This document shows positions 54,605 to 63,766 of a DNA stretch of 64,000 nucleotides, piece by piece. The notes under the pieces were generated by a model. That model made no database searches. It was not told the origin of the DNA and saw nothing but the letters and a program-made list of their open reading frames with translations. Numbering within the stretch: position 1 is the first letter of the stretch; the number at the start of each line of letters is the position of its first letter. The DNA comes from Mycobacterium paragordonae (lineage in GTDB: Bacteria; Actinomycetota; Actinomycetes; Mycobacteriales; Mycobacteriaceae), in the NCBI RefSeq assembly GCF_003614435.1, contig NZ_CP025547.1, forward strand, positions 1 through 64,000, written 5' to 3'. The translations under genes were made by a program, and so were the position numbers.

Positions 54605-55930
54605 ATGACTACCGATAATACAGATTTCATGGCGCGCTACCTGCCCCCTGAGGGCCCGGACCGCGCCAATCCCGCCGGCCCGGCCCCACAGCCGGGTGAG
54701 CCGTCGATGCCGGCCCCTGTCGCGCCGCCGCAGGCCCAGATGGAGACCGCGCGACCGCCTCAGGTGGCGCCGCCGCCCTCGGGGCCGTCATTCGCGCCGC
54801 CGGCCAGCGAACGCACGCCACCGCCCCCGGCGCCTCCCCAGCCCACCGGAGCCGGGGCCGCCGGGGTGGGGCACCTTCCCGACAGCGGTAACCGGCCCGA
54901 GCCGGCGCCGCCGCTCCCGGCCGGGCACCAGCATGAAGTAGCCGCCGCGGCCCAGCGGTGGGCCCCGCAGGCCGACCCTCATGCCGCGGCATACGGCCAC
55001 CGGCAGATTCAAGTCGGCGAGGTCGTCAAGCAGCGCCGGCGGCCACCCGAAATGGGTTGGCGCAAAGCGGTTTACGCAGCGACGATGCATCAGGTGAACT
55101 TGGGCGCGGGCCCGGCCGAGCGGACATTGCGGGACCAGACGGCACGGATCACGACCAACATCCCGGGCGTCTACCAGATCAGCGCGATTTCCATCAAGGG
55201 CGGTGTGGGGAAGACGACGTTGGTCGCGGCCGTGGGTAGCACACTGCGCAAGTTCCGCAACGAACCGGTCATCGCCGTCGACGCCAATCCGACCTACGGG
55301 GGCTTGGGTCGTTTGGTCTCAGATGGCACCAAGGCGCCGTCCTCCATTCGGGAATTCCTGGGGCACGGCGACTTGACGAGCTACAGCATCGCCCGGCAAT
55401 TCTTCGGCCACAACGAGGAAGGGCTCGAGGTCCTGGCCGGCAACCAGAACGTGGCCCATCCGCTGCCCCTGACACCGGAGACGTTCGCCGACACCATCGC
55501 GCGCACCCAAGGCTTCTATCAGCTGTCACTGGTGGACTGCGGGGCTGAAATCGACCATCCGGTCATCCCGTCGGTGTTGTCGGCGTCCAACGCGCTGATG
55601 ATCGTGGGATCGATGAACATCGAAGGGGGCCTGGCGGTCGAAAAGACGCTGGACTGGCTGGCCGCCCGCAACGGGCACGAGCTGTTGAAGCGGTCGGTGA
55701 TCGTGCTCAACGACGCCTACCGGTGCGCGAACAAGAAGTTCATCACGCACGTCACACAGACACTGGGTCCGCGGGTGGCGGCGGTGAAGGTCATTCCCTT
55801 CGACGCGCACCTTCGCGACGCGCAGCCGCTGGACTTCGGTGGGCTGCGACCACGGACGCGCGCTGCGTTGATCGACCTGGCCGCCGAACTGGCCGACGGA
55901 TTCCCCACCGCAGGAGCGCTGCACGGGTGA
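54605..55930 (+). CDS. espI: EspI-like MinD/ParA-type ATPase
   Basis: A 441-residue protein. The first 150 residues are Pro/Ala rich and disordered. A MinD/ParA-type ATPase domain follows, with SIKGGVGKTT (K198 to T205), the switch AVDANPTYGGL and LSLVDCGAEIDHP. EspI-type proteins link ESX activity to ATP level or positioning. It overlaps eccD by 4 bases (GTGA). Confidence 0.8.
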   Translation: MTTDNTDFMARYLPPEGPDRANPAGPAPQPGEPSMPAPVAPPQAQMETARPPQVAPPPSGPSFAPPASERTPPPPAPPQPTGAGAAGVGHLPDSGNRPEPAPPLPAGHQHEVAAAAQRWAPQADPHAAAYGHRQIQVGEVVKQRRRPPEMGWRKAVYAATMHQVNLGAGPAERTLRDQTARITTNIPGVYQISAISIKGGVGKTTLVAAVGSTLRKFRNEPVIAVDANPTYGGLGRLVSDGTKAPSSIREFLGHGDLTSYSIARQFFGHNEEGLEVLAGNQNVAHPLPLTPETFADTIARTQGFYQLSLVDCGAEIDHPVIPSVLSASNALMIVGSMNIEGGLAVEKTLDWLAARNGHELLKRSVIVLNDAYRCANKKFITHVTQTLGPRVAAVKVIPFDAHLRDAQPLDFGGLRPRTRAALIDLAAELADGFPTAGALHG

Positions 55931-57435
55931 GCGCCGAGCAGCACGACGCCGCGGGCACACCGGCGGCGGTGTTACCGCCGCGGGTGCTGGTGGCAGTGAC
56001 GGCCGCAACGACCAAAGTCGGTGTGGTTCTGGATGCCTGCGCGCCGGTGTCGGTGCAGATGTCGGCCCTGGTCGAGGTGATCAATGCCCGGCTCGACGAG
56101 CTTGGGCAGCCCGCCATGACCGCCGGGCAGGGCCGGGGCCGGTGGGCGTTGTGCTGGGTGGACGGCAACGCGCTCAAACCATCGCGATCGCTGGCCGATC
56201 AGGGTGTCCGCGACGGCACGCGCCTGTGGCTTCGGTTCGTGCCTGATAGTGAGGCGCGGATCAATGTGGTCGAACATGTGACCTCGGCGGTGGCCGAGGA
56301 GCTCACCAAGCGGTGGCCGGGTCTGACGCCGGCCTGGGCGGGGCGGGTCGGGGCGGCGATGGTGGTCGCCGGCGTGCTGGCCGCCTCGGTGTTGATGCTG
56401 CGGTGGCGTTATGGCCACCCGGGGTGGTGGCCGAGCCTGTTCTGCGGCGCCCTGGCGGTCATGCTGTTCACCGCGGCGGTGATCATCGTGGTGCGCTTGA
56501 CCCGCACCGAACCTCGCCGAATCGGCGACACATTGCTGCTGACCGGTGGCGTGCCGGCGGGGGTGGGTGCCGCAGCGGTGGTGCCGGGCCCGGTCGGGGC
56601 CCCGCATGCGGCCTTGGGTTTGGCGACGCTGATCAGCGCGGCGGTGCTGATAGTTCGGTTCACCGGCCGCTATATCGCCCTGGGGACAGCGGTGGTCGTG
56701 GCCGGTGGGGCGGCCGGGCTGGCTGCGCTGGCGCGCATGTTCCTGGTGACCTCGGCGGTGACCCTGTTGACCACTGTGCTGCTGGCGTCAGTGCTGATGA
56801 TGCACCTGGCGCCGACCGTGGCGCGGTGGGCGGCGGGGATCCGGTTGCCGGTGTTCCCATCGGCGTCGGGGCGCTGGATTTTTGAAACCCGCCCAGACCT
56901 GCCGTCGGACAAAGTGGTGGCCTCCGGCGGCATCGCCACCTATGACGGGCCGGAGTCGGTGCGTGATGTGGTGGTGTGCACCGACCGGGCCCACGCCTAT
57001 TTGTCGGGGCTGCTGATCGCCACGGCCACCCTGATGGTGGTGTGTTGCGTGGGGTTGTGCGATCCGCACGGGCCGCGGCGATGGCTGCCGCTGCTGGTGG
57101 CGGGATTGGTGGCGGTGGCTGTGTTACTGCGAGGCCGCTCGTTCACTGATCGGTGGCAGGCCACGGTGCTGGCGGCGGCGGCCGTCGCGGTGGTGATCGG
57201 TGTGGCGGGCCGTTACGTGGTGGGGTTGTGGACGGTGGCGGCTTTGGTGGTCGGGGCATCGGTGATGGTTGCCGTGCCGGTCGCGGGACTGGTGGCCGGG
57301 GTGGTGGTGCCGCACCGGTTTTACACCCCGACGTTCCGCAAAGTCGTGGAGTGGATCGAATACCTGTGTCTGGCCGCCGTTTTCCCGTTGGGGTTCTGGC
57401 TCATGGGTGTGCTGGCCGCGATCCGGTACCGGTAG
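55927..57435 (+). CDS. eccD: Type VII secretion membrane channel protein EccD
   Basis: A 502-residue protein. The N-terminal ubiquitin-like domain (VLVAVTAATTKVGVVLDACA up to RLWLRFVP) is followed by eleven hydrophobic helices. EccD forms the membrane vestibule in dimers. GTG 55927 overlaps the espI stop; longer frames to 55723 lie inside espI. The order eccD-mycP-eccE-eccA follows. Confidence 0.92.
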   Translation: MSAEQHDAAGTPAAVLPPRVLVAVTAATTKVGVVLDACAPVSVQMSALVEVINARLDELGQPAMTAGQGRGRWALCWVDGNALKPSRSLADQGVRDGTRLWLRFVPDSEARINVVEHVTSAVAEELTKRWPGLTPAWAGRVGAAMVVAGVLAASVLMLRWRYGHPGWWPSLFCGALAVMLFTAAVIIVVRLTRTEPRRIGDTLLLTGGVPAGVGAAAVVPGPVGAPHAALGLATLISAAVLIVRFTGRYIALGTAVVVAGGAAGLAALARMFLVTSAVTLLTTVLLASVLMMHLAPTVARWAAGIRLPVFPSASGRWIFETRPDLPSDKVVASGGIATYDGPESVRDVVVCTDRAHAYLSGLLIATATLMVVCCVGLCDPHGPRRWLPLLVAGLVAVAVLLRGRSFTDRWQATVLAAAAVAVVIGVAGRYVVGLWTVAALVVGASVMVAVPVAGLVAGVVVPHRFYTPTFRKVVEWIEYLCLAAVFPLGFWLMGVLAAIRYR

Positions 57436-57445
57436 GCGGGCGGTG

Positions 57446-59152
57446 ATGTCGGTGCAGGGTTGCCGCAAGACGGTCGCCGCGGGGCTGAGCGTGGCGGCTC
57501 TGAGTGTGAGTGCGATGTGGGTTGCCGCGCCGACGGCCACGGCGGTGGAGCCGCCGCAGATCGACCTCGCCGCGTTGCCTGCCGATGGCCCGCCTGGCCC
57601 GGATCAGCCGATGCGCCAGGGCGCGTACTGCACGCGGGTGGGGACGCTGCCGGGCACCGACTATCGAGTGCAACCCCACTTCATGGACATGCTGGAGTTG
57701 GCTGAGGCGTGGCGGTTCGGACGCGGCAGCGGAGTGAAGGTGGCGGTCATCGACACCGGGGTCAGTCCGCATCCGCGACTGCCCGATCTCGTCGGCGGCG
57801 GGGACTACGTGGCGGCCGGCGGCGATGGCCTGTCGGACTGCGACGCACACGGCACGGTGGTGGCCTCGCTGATTGCGGGCGCCCCCGCCGACGGCAAGAC
57901 CCCGCTACCGGCGCCGCGGCAGACGCGCCGGCCCGACTCGGCACCGACCACCGAGGCCCCACCGCCCCCTCCGCCGCCGCAGACGGTGACGGTGCAGGTG
58001 CCTCCTCCACCGCCGCCGGAGGAGGGACCGGCGCTGTGGCACCGGTCGGCCTCGCCGGTGATCGTCGCGGCCGGGGCCGGCGTGCGACCGCCGGTCAACG
58101 TGCCGGGGGCCGCTGAGGACCCCGCACCGGCAACCAGTGGCGAACAGCCGCCGCCCGGCCCGCCCCCTGCACCCCCGCCGCCTGCGGCGGACGGATTCAG
58201 CGGCGTGGCCCCGGGTGTGCAGATCATCGCGATCCGGCAGAGTTCGCGGGCGTTCAGTCCCAAGGATGCCTTCGGCGGGGACCAGGACCCGGCGACGCGG
58301 CGCAAAGCCGGCGACATCCGCACGATGGCAAGGGCCATCGTTCATGCGGCCAATCTGGGCGCGGCGGTGATCAACATCTCGGAGGTGTCGTGCATGAGCG
58401 CGACGAACATCATCGACCAGCGTGAACTGGGGGCTGCGATCCGCTATGCCGCCGTGGACCGTAACGCGGTGATCGTGGCGGCGGCGGGCAACAGCGGGGA
58501 CAGCGGTAACAGTGACTGCAAACAGAACCCGGTGTATGACCCGTTGACTCCCAACGATCCTCGGGACTGGGCGGGAGTGACGACCGTGGTTACCCCGGCA
58601 TGGTTCTCCGACTATGTGATGACTGTGGGTGCTGTGGATGCCACGGGGGCGCCGCTGGATACCAGCATGGCCGGACCGTGGGTGTCGCTTGCGGCGCCGG
58701 GCACCGATATCGAGGGCGTGTCACCACGCGAGGACGGGTTGATGAATGCCGTTGAAGGCAGGGACAACACGATGGTGGCGCCGGTCGGGACCTCGTTCTC
58801 GGCGGCCATCGTGTCCGGGGTTGCCGCGCTGGTGCGCGCCAAGTATCCCCAGCTGACCGCTCATCAGGTGATCAACCGCATGTTGGCGACGGCGCGGGCT
58901 CCGGGCCGCGGGGTGGACAACCGGGTCGGGCACGGGATCATCGACCCGGTCGCCGCGTTGACCTATGACATTGCACCGGGGGAACCGGTTGGGCCGCAAC
59001 GGTTGTCCTCACCATTGGTGCTGGAACCACCGAAGGTGGGCCGCGACATGACGCCGGTGTGGGTCGCCGCAGGCGGCGTCGGGGCGCTGGCGGTGGTGTG
59101 CAGCGCGGTGTTGGGAAGCGCGGCATTGATGCGAAGCAGGGGGCAACGATGA
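57446..59152 (+). CDS. mycP: Mycosin, subtilisin-like serine protease MycP
   Basis: A 568-residue protease with an N-terminal signal peptide (residues 1-33, VAALSVSAMWVAAPTATA), catalytic D103 (VAVIDTG), H135 (DAHGTVVA), the oxyanion Asn in AAAGNSGD and S450 (VGTSFSAA), and a C-terminal membrane anchor (WVAAGGVGALAVVCSAVLGS). A long Pro-rich insert lies at residues about 150-250, longer than in many mycosins. Mycosins stabilise the secretion complex on the periplasmic side. The start at 57446 is 10 bases after the eccD stop. Confidence 0.93.
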   Translation: MSVQGCRKTVAAGLSVAALSVSAMWVAAPTATAVEPPQIDLAALPADGPPGPDQPMRQGAYCTRVGTLPGTDYRVQPHFMDMLELAEAWRFGRGSGVKVAVIDTGVSPHPRLPDLVGGGDYVAAGGDGLSDCDAHGTVVASLIAGAPADGKTPLPAPRQTRRPDSAPTTEAPPPPPPPQTVTVQVPPPPPPEEGPALWHRSASPVIVAAGAGVRPPVNVPGAAEDPAPATSGEQPPPGPPPAPPPPAADGFSGVAPGVQIIAIRQSSRAFSPKDAFGGDQDPATRRKAGDIRTMARAIVHAANLGAAVINISEVSCMSATNIIDQRELGAAIRYAAVDRNAVIVAAAGNSGDSGNSDCKQNPVYDPLTPNDPRDWAGVTTVVTPAWFSDYVMTVGAVDATGAPLDTSMAGPWVSLAAPGTDIEGVSPREDGLMNAVEGRDNTMVAPVGTSFSAAIVSGVAALVRAKYPQLTAHQVINRMLATARAPGRGVDNRVGHGIIDPVAALTYDIAPGEPVGPQRLSSPLVLEPPKVGRDMTPVWVAAGGVGALAVVCSAVLGSAALMRSRGQR

Positions 59153-60744
59153 GGCCGATGCTCGCGCTGGGCGCGGCTCTTGGATGGCCCCGCGTGGTGG
59201 CTTTGTTTGTCGCCGATGTGGCGTTGCTGTGGGCTGGCAGCGCCGTGGCAGGCCGGGCTGGTTGGTGGGTCGCGGCCGTGCTGGCGGCAGCAGTCAGCGC
59301 GTCGGCACTGCTGCGCTGGCGGGGCGCACCGCTGTTGACGTTAGCGTGGCGCACGGTGACGTCTCGGGGCGCTGCGGTCGGCGCACCGGCAGGCGAGGCC
59401 GCCGACTATGACCGCACCTACGGGCAGGGGCCGGTCGGAATCCGCGGTGTGGGGCCGTATTTGGTCGCGGTGGTGGCCGTGGACGGCCAGGCGCACAGCC
59501 CGTCGGCTCTGGACCACCATCGTGTCGCCTCGTTGGCGAAGTTGCCGGTGGCCGCGGTAGCGCAGGGATTGCGCCAGTTCGATGTCACCCTGGACGCGAT
59601 CGACATTGTCAGTGTCGGAATGCGCCGGGCGTCAGCACGACACCACAACTACGCGGCGGTGTATTCGAGCCTGGTGGGGGATCATCCGGCGGTGGGGCAG
59701 CGCCGGACCTGGCTGGTCGCGCGATTCGACGCCACCGCAAGCGCCCGGGCGATCCTCTGGCGGGAGTCGGTAGCGGCCACGTTGGGAGCCGCGGCGGAGT
59801 GGCTGGCCCAGGAACTCACGAGCCGGCGCTGCCCTGCGCGGGTCCTGACGGCCGAGCAGATACGGGAGGCTGACATGGGGCTGTTGGCCGGGGCCGATCC
59901 GGCAGCAATTCGCCGCGGGTGGGGTCGGCTGCGTCATCCCGACGGCTATGTGCAGACCTATTGGATGTCGCCCGGCGACATCTCCAGCGACACCGTGGAC
60001 CGGCTGTGGACTCCGGACACCGATGCGACGGCGGTCACCGTACAGCTGCGCCCGGCCCCCGACGGTGCCACGACAGTGGGGGTGGTGGTGCGCTACCACA
60101 CCGGCGGCCCGCTGCCCGAGCCGCCGTTGAGCGGACTGAACCCGCTGACCGGCCGACATGATGTGGGGTTGGCGGCCGGATCCATCACCGCCAGAGCACC
60201 TTTGGCGGTGCCCTCCCGCGAGCTGAGCGATGACGCCGAGTCGCTGGACGTCGCGATCGGGGCTACCGGCATCATCGTGGGCGGTAACGCGACCGGGCAT
60301 CCGCTGTTAGTCGATCTGGGCTCCCCCACGGCGGCCTCGACGGTGACGGTAGCCGGTGAGCTCGCGTTGACGGTCCAGGTTGCGCTTCGCGCGGCCGCGA
60401 CCGGCTATCAGGTTCTGGTGCACACCGACAGGCCCCAGCAGTGGAAACAGGTCACCGGGGCCGGGTTGGCGCTGGTGGGGCCCGGCGGGCTGGACGAACA
60501 GTTGCCGCCGACACGGCGGCGCTGGATGGTCGTCTATGACCAGGTGCCCGGCACAGCCCCGCAGGGGGCGGCCGTGACCGTGCGCACCGTGCCCGCCGGT
60601 ACGGCCAGCGGCGCCGACATCCATCTCGAGCAGGAGGGTGCGCGCAGCGCCGTCATCCGAACGTGGGCGTTCCGGTACCGTCTGCGCATTGACCTGGACT
60701 ACGAACGCCGTCTGGTCGATGCCCGCCCGCACCGGGCCGCCTGA
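59149..60744 (+). CDS. eccE: Type VII secretion membrane protein EccE
   Basis: A 531-residue protein with two membrane helices near the N-terminus (VALFVADVALLWAGSAVAG and WVAAVLAAAVSASALL), then a soluble domain with EccE features (YLVAVVAVDGQAHSPSALDH and MRRASARHHNYAAVYSSLVG). It caps the outside of the ESX membrane complex. ATG 59149 overlaps the mycP stop (ATGA). Confidence 0.9.
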   Translation: MRPMLALGAALGWPRVVALFVADVALLWAGSAVAGRAGWWVAAVLAAAVSASALLRWRGAPLLTLAWRTVTSRGAAVGAPAGEAADYDRTYGQGPVGIRGVGPYLVAVVAVDGQAHSPSALDHHRVASLAKLPVAAVAQGLRQFDVTLDAIDIVSVGMRRASARHHNYAAVYSSLVGDHPAVGQRRTWLVARFDATASARAILWRESVAATLGAAAEWLAQELTSRRCPARVLTAEQIREADMGLLAGADPAAIRRGWGRLRHPDGYVQTYWMSPGDISSDTVDRLWTPDTDATAVTVQLRPAPDGATTVGVVVRYHTGGPLPEPPLSGLNPLTGRHDVGLAAGSITARAPLAVPSRELSDDAESLDVAIGATGIIVGGNATGHPLLVDLGSPTAASTVTVAGELALTVQVALRAAATGYQVLVHTDRPQQWKQVTGAGLALVGPGGLDEQLPPTRRRWMVVYDQVPGTAPQGAAVTVRTVPAGTASGADIHLEQEGARSAVIRTWAFRYRLRIDLDYERRLVDARPHRAA

Positions 60745-60763
60745 AGACCCGGGGGGAGCAGCG

Positions 60764-62602
60764 ATGACAGGCATCGATGCGGAAAGCCCGGCGCGCAGCG
60801 CGTTTCGCCGTGGCCTGTTGGCCTCGGGGATCGGTGTGGGCGGGCTGGTGCCCAGTCATAACGATCGGGTGGCCCGCGACATGTTCGCCACGGTGACGCG
60901 GACCGATCCCGGTGTGTGCGACGGATGGCTGGGCAGGATTCTGACCGGTGAAGACACCCTGGAGGTCCTGGCCGGCGCGTGGGGGGCCGCAGAATCCTAC
61001 GGGTGGGAGATCCGCCGACTCGGGTTGGCGGGCACCGAATTTCGCCCCGCGGTCTTCGATGGGCTGTTTCTGCAACTGCCGATCTTCTCGGTGGATTCCC
61101 TGCGCGCGGCGTTCGCCACCGTGCTGATCCGCGAGCACAGCTACGGCCAGGCGCACGAGTTGCTCACTGCCGGGGGCACGCCGGCGGATCCACTGGATGC
61201 CGACCTGCATCGCTATGTGTCGGGCCTGCTGCATTTCTGCGCGCACCGCTGGACCGATGTGCTGCGGATGTTTCCCGCGGACAAACGTTGGCACCGGCCG
61301 GAATACGAGTGCGCAGCCACCGCGATGGCCACCACGGCGCTGGCGTCGCTGGGGGTGTTCGAAGACGCCTTCCGTCGCGGCGAGCACGCCGCACGCGATG
61401 ATCGCGTGCCGCCGGCGACAACGGTGATCCTGTACACGCAGGCGATGTGTCTGCGCCACCTGGACCGCGAGGCCGAGGCCGCGCAGCTGCTGCGGCGGGT
61501 GTATTCGCGGGATCCGAAGTTCCCGCCGGCGCGCCAGGCGATGGACGACCCGACGCGGCGGCTGGTCCTGACCGATCCCGAGACGATCGAGTCGCGCACC
61601 GACCCTTGGGATCCGGCCAGCGCCCCCAGCCCCCGCGACAACGAAGCCGCCCGTGACGCGGAGACGGCCTCTCAGTGTTTGGCCGAGGGCCAGGCCGAGC
61701 TCGACGCGATGCTGGGCATGGACACGGCCAAGCGGGAGATCAAACGCATCCGGTCGACGACGAAGGTGAACCTGGCACGCTCCAAGGTGGGGCTACGGGT
61801 GCCGGTCACCTCACGCCACACGCTGCTGCTGGGCCCGCCGGGTACCGGGAAAACGTCGGTGGCAAGGGCATTCACCAAGCAGCTGTGCGGTCTGAAGGTG
61901 CTGCGCAAACCGCTGGTGGTGGAGACCAGCCGCGCAAAACTGTTGGGCCGCTACATGGCTGATGCGGAAAAGAACACCGAGGAAATGCTCGAGGGCGCAC
62001 TCGGCGGGGCAGTGTTCTTCGACGAAATGCACACGCTGCATGAGACCGGCTACTCCCAAGGTGATCCCTACGGCAGCGCGATCATCAACACGTTGCTGCT
62101 GTACATGGAGAATCATCGCGAGGAACTGGTCGTGTTCGGCGCGGGTTACGCCAAGGCCACCGAGAAGATGCTCGCAGTCAATCAGGGTCTGCGGCGGCGC
62201 TTTTCGACGGTGATTGAGTTCCACAGCTATACCCCGTCCGAGCTGATCGGCCTGACCAAGTTGATGGTCAGCGAAGATGACGACGTCACCACCGACGAAG
62301 CCGTCGAGGTGTTGCGACCCGAGTTCGAAAAGTTCTACGCCGAGCAAACCATGACCGCTGACGGCGATCTCATCCGGGAAATCGACATGCTGGGCAATGC
62401 CGGGTTCGTCCGCAACGTCGTGGAAAAGGCGCGTGACCACCGCAATGACCGCCTTGACACCACCGAACTGGACGAGCTGCTCGCCAGCGACGAGGTCACC
62501 ATCACCGACGAGCAACTGCAGAGCCTGCGGGAGCTCACCGGCGAAGATTTGGCCGAAGGCCTGCGCGCGGCGGTGTCCGAAAAGCGGGAACGACATGGCT
62601 GA
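60764..62602 (+). CDS. eccA: Type VII secretion AAA+ ATPase EccA
   Basis: A 612-residue cytosolic ATPase. The first 290 residues are TPR-like helices (LHRYVSGLLHFCAHRWTDVL). The CbxX/CfqX-type AAA+ domain has Walker A GPPGTGKT (G357-K363), Walker B GAVFFDEMHTLHE and the sensor arginine block NQGLRRRFSTVIEF. It dissociates EspG from PE/PPE dimers. ATG 60764 is chosen after GGGGGAGC. A damaged second copy of part of this gene lies at 21983-22365. Confidence 0.93.
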   Translation: MTGIDAESPARSAFRRGLLASGIGVGGLVPSHNDRVARDMFATVTRTDPGVCDGWLGRILTGEDTLEVLAGAWGAAESYGWEIRRLGLAGTEFRPAVFDGLFLQLPIFSVDSLRAAFATVLIREHSYGQAHELLTAGGTPADPLDADLHRYVSGLLHFCAHRWTDVLRMFPADKRWHRPEYECAATAMATTALASLGVFEDAFRRGEHAARDDRVPPATTVILYTQAMCLRHLDREAEAAQLLRRVYSRDPKFPPARQAMDDPTRRLVLTDPETIESRTDPWDPASAPSPRDNEAARDAETASQCLAEGQAELDAMLGMDTAKREIKRIRSTTKVNLARSKVGLRVPVTSRHTLLLGPPGTGKTSVARAFTKQLCGLKVLRKPLVVETSRAKLLGRYMADAEKNTEEMLEGALGGAVFFDEMHTLHETGYSQGDPYGSAIINTLLLYMENHREELVVFGAGYAKATEKMLAVNQGLRRRFSTVIEFHSYTPSELIGLTKLMVSEDDDVTTDEAVEVLRPEFEKFYAEQTMTADGDLIREIDMLGNAGFVRNVVEKARDHRNDRLDTTELDELLASDEVTITDEQLQSLRELTGEDLAEGLRAAVSEKRERHG

Positions 62603-62816
62603 CTAGCGGCACGCATCGAAGAACCGGCTGCCGGGCTACTCCCGTCAACACCTGCAGCGGGTTGCTGGACCTCACAGCTAACGACCAAGTAGCCCCGACG
62701 GCATCGGCAGGAACCCCGGAAGAGCCCGAAATCCGTGGGGGATCGCGCGGAACGGTTCAAGTATGCGTACCAGCTTTTGTCAGATCGATACTGGCTGGGC
62801 GAAAAGGCGGGTGCGT

Positions 62817-62990
62817 GAACTCGCAGACCTTCGCTGGGTACGAGTTGGTCCGGTTCTGGGGTCTGGGGGTATGGGCGAGGTGTACCTTGCCCAGCATCCA
62901 AGGCTGTCACGACGTGATGCCCTCAAACTTTCTGCCTCCCCAGTGGTCAGCAGACGAGGTATTCCCCGGTTGGGACGACACGTATCCGGC
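62817..62990 (+). pseudogene. Ser/Thr protein kinase N-terminal fragment
   Basis: From GTG 62817 the frame reads [10 protein letters not shown], and after a frameshift the next frame reads [17 protein letters not shown] and then [10 protein letters not shown]. Together this is the glycine-rich loop and lysine region of mycobacterial Pkn-type kinases. The rest of the kinase is missing; the match fades by about 62990. It is a small fragment left beside the ESX locus. Confidence 0.65.
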
Positions 62991-63001
62991 CTACCAAGGC
63001 C

Positions 63002-63199
63002 AAGGTGGAAGCTGCGGTAGATGATGCCGTGAACAGGGGCAAGATCACCGCGGCGCGCCGCAAGCGCTGGGTGTCCCTCATCCAGGCCGACCCCGGTACG
63101 GCCGGCGTTCCGGACAAGACCGCAGTGCCCTTGTCGGAGATGGATCACAGCGCCGACACCAGCCGCGAAACCGCCGACGTCGGCCAGTGGTTTTACTGA
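63002..63199 (+). pseudogene. Phage capsid-maturation-protease-like C-terminal fragment
   Basis: About 60 codons ([20 protein letters not shown], then RWVSLIQADPGTAG and AVPLSEMDHS) resemble the C-terminal part of Mu-like phage scaffold/protease proteins. The N-terminal part is absent and the reading frame joins the kinase fragment region. It may be a phage relic; the family assignment is by eye. The gap from 62603 to 63246 otherwise shows nothing I recognise. Confidence 0.4.
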
Positions 63200-63246
63200 G
63201 AGCCCGCAACGTTTAAGGAAATGGGGGGCTGCGTCGGCCGGCGCTA

Positions 63247-63672
63247 CTAGCCGCCTTGCTTCTCCTTGCTGGCCGCCTCGATCAGGCTTGTCACCGACCC
63301 AGGGTCCATGTGGTACATCATCGCGCCACTAGGGTCGGCCAACACGATGACCTCGAGGAACTTTTGGGTGCCCTTGCGCGTGTGCACAGTTGCCAGCCCG
63401 TCGTATTTGTTGATGTCGATGTTGATCAGCGTCATGTCGTCGGCCACCGTGATCCCGTATTCCTTGAACGCGTCGTCGGTGTTTAACCGATCTCGCAACA
63501 GCCCGACGACCTCCTGCTTCAGCAGTGGAACGTTGACCGACGGCGGCGGAGGTGGTGGCGGTGGCGGTGGCGTAGTCCACCAGTGGCCGGCCACGACGAC
63601 CGACATGGCGAAGGCCGCGACGGTGGCGCCCAGACCCGTCTGCACCAAACGAATTTTGTTGGCAGTGCTCAT
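63247..63672 (-). CDS. Small membrane-anchored protein
   Basis: About 141 residues from ATG 63672 (the frame is open to 63726). It has one membrane helix near the N-terminus (IRLVQTGLGATVAAFAMSVV), a run of prolines, then a soluble domain of about 85 residues (KQEVVGLLRDRLNTDDAFKE and KFLEVIVLADPSGAMMYHMD). This layout fits small extracytoplasmic proteins of mobile mycobacterial DNA. Function unknown. Confidence 0.6.
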   Translation of the reverse strand: MSTANKIRLVQTGLGATVAAFAMSVVVAGHWWTTPPPPPPPPPPSVNVPLLKQEVVGLLRDRLNTDDAFKEYGITVADDMTLINIDINKYDGLATVHTRKGTQKFLEVIVLADPSGAMMYHMDPGSVTSLIEAASKEKQGG

Positions 63673-63766
63673 GTTTCGGGTTCCACTCTCGGCAGACCCT
63701 GGTATTTGCTCTGGTGTTTGCTCCAACTTTTACCCCTGGCGGTTGTAGCGACTGGCGAGCACGTTT

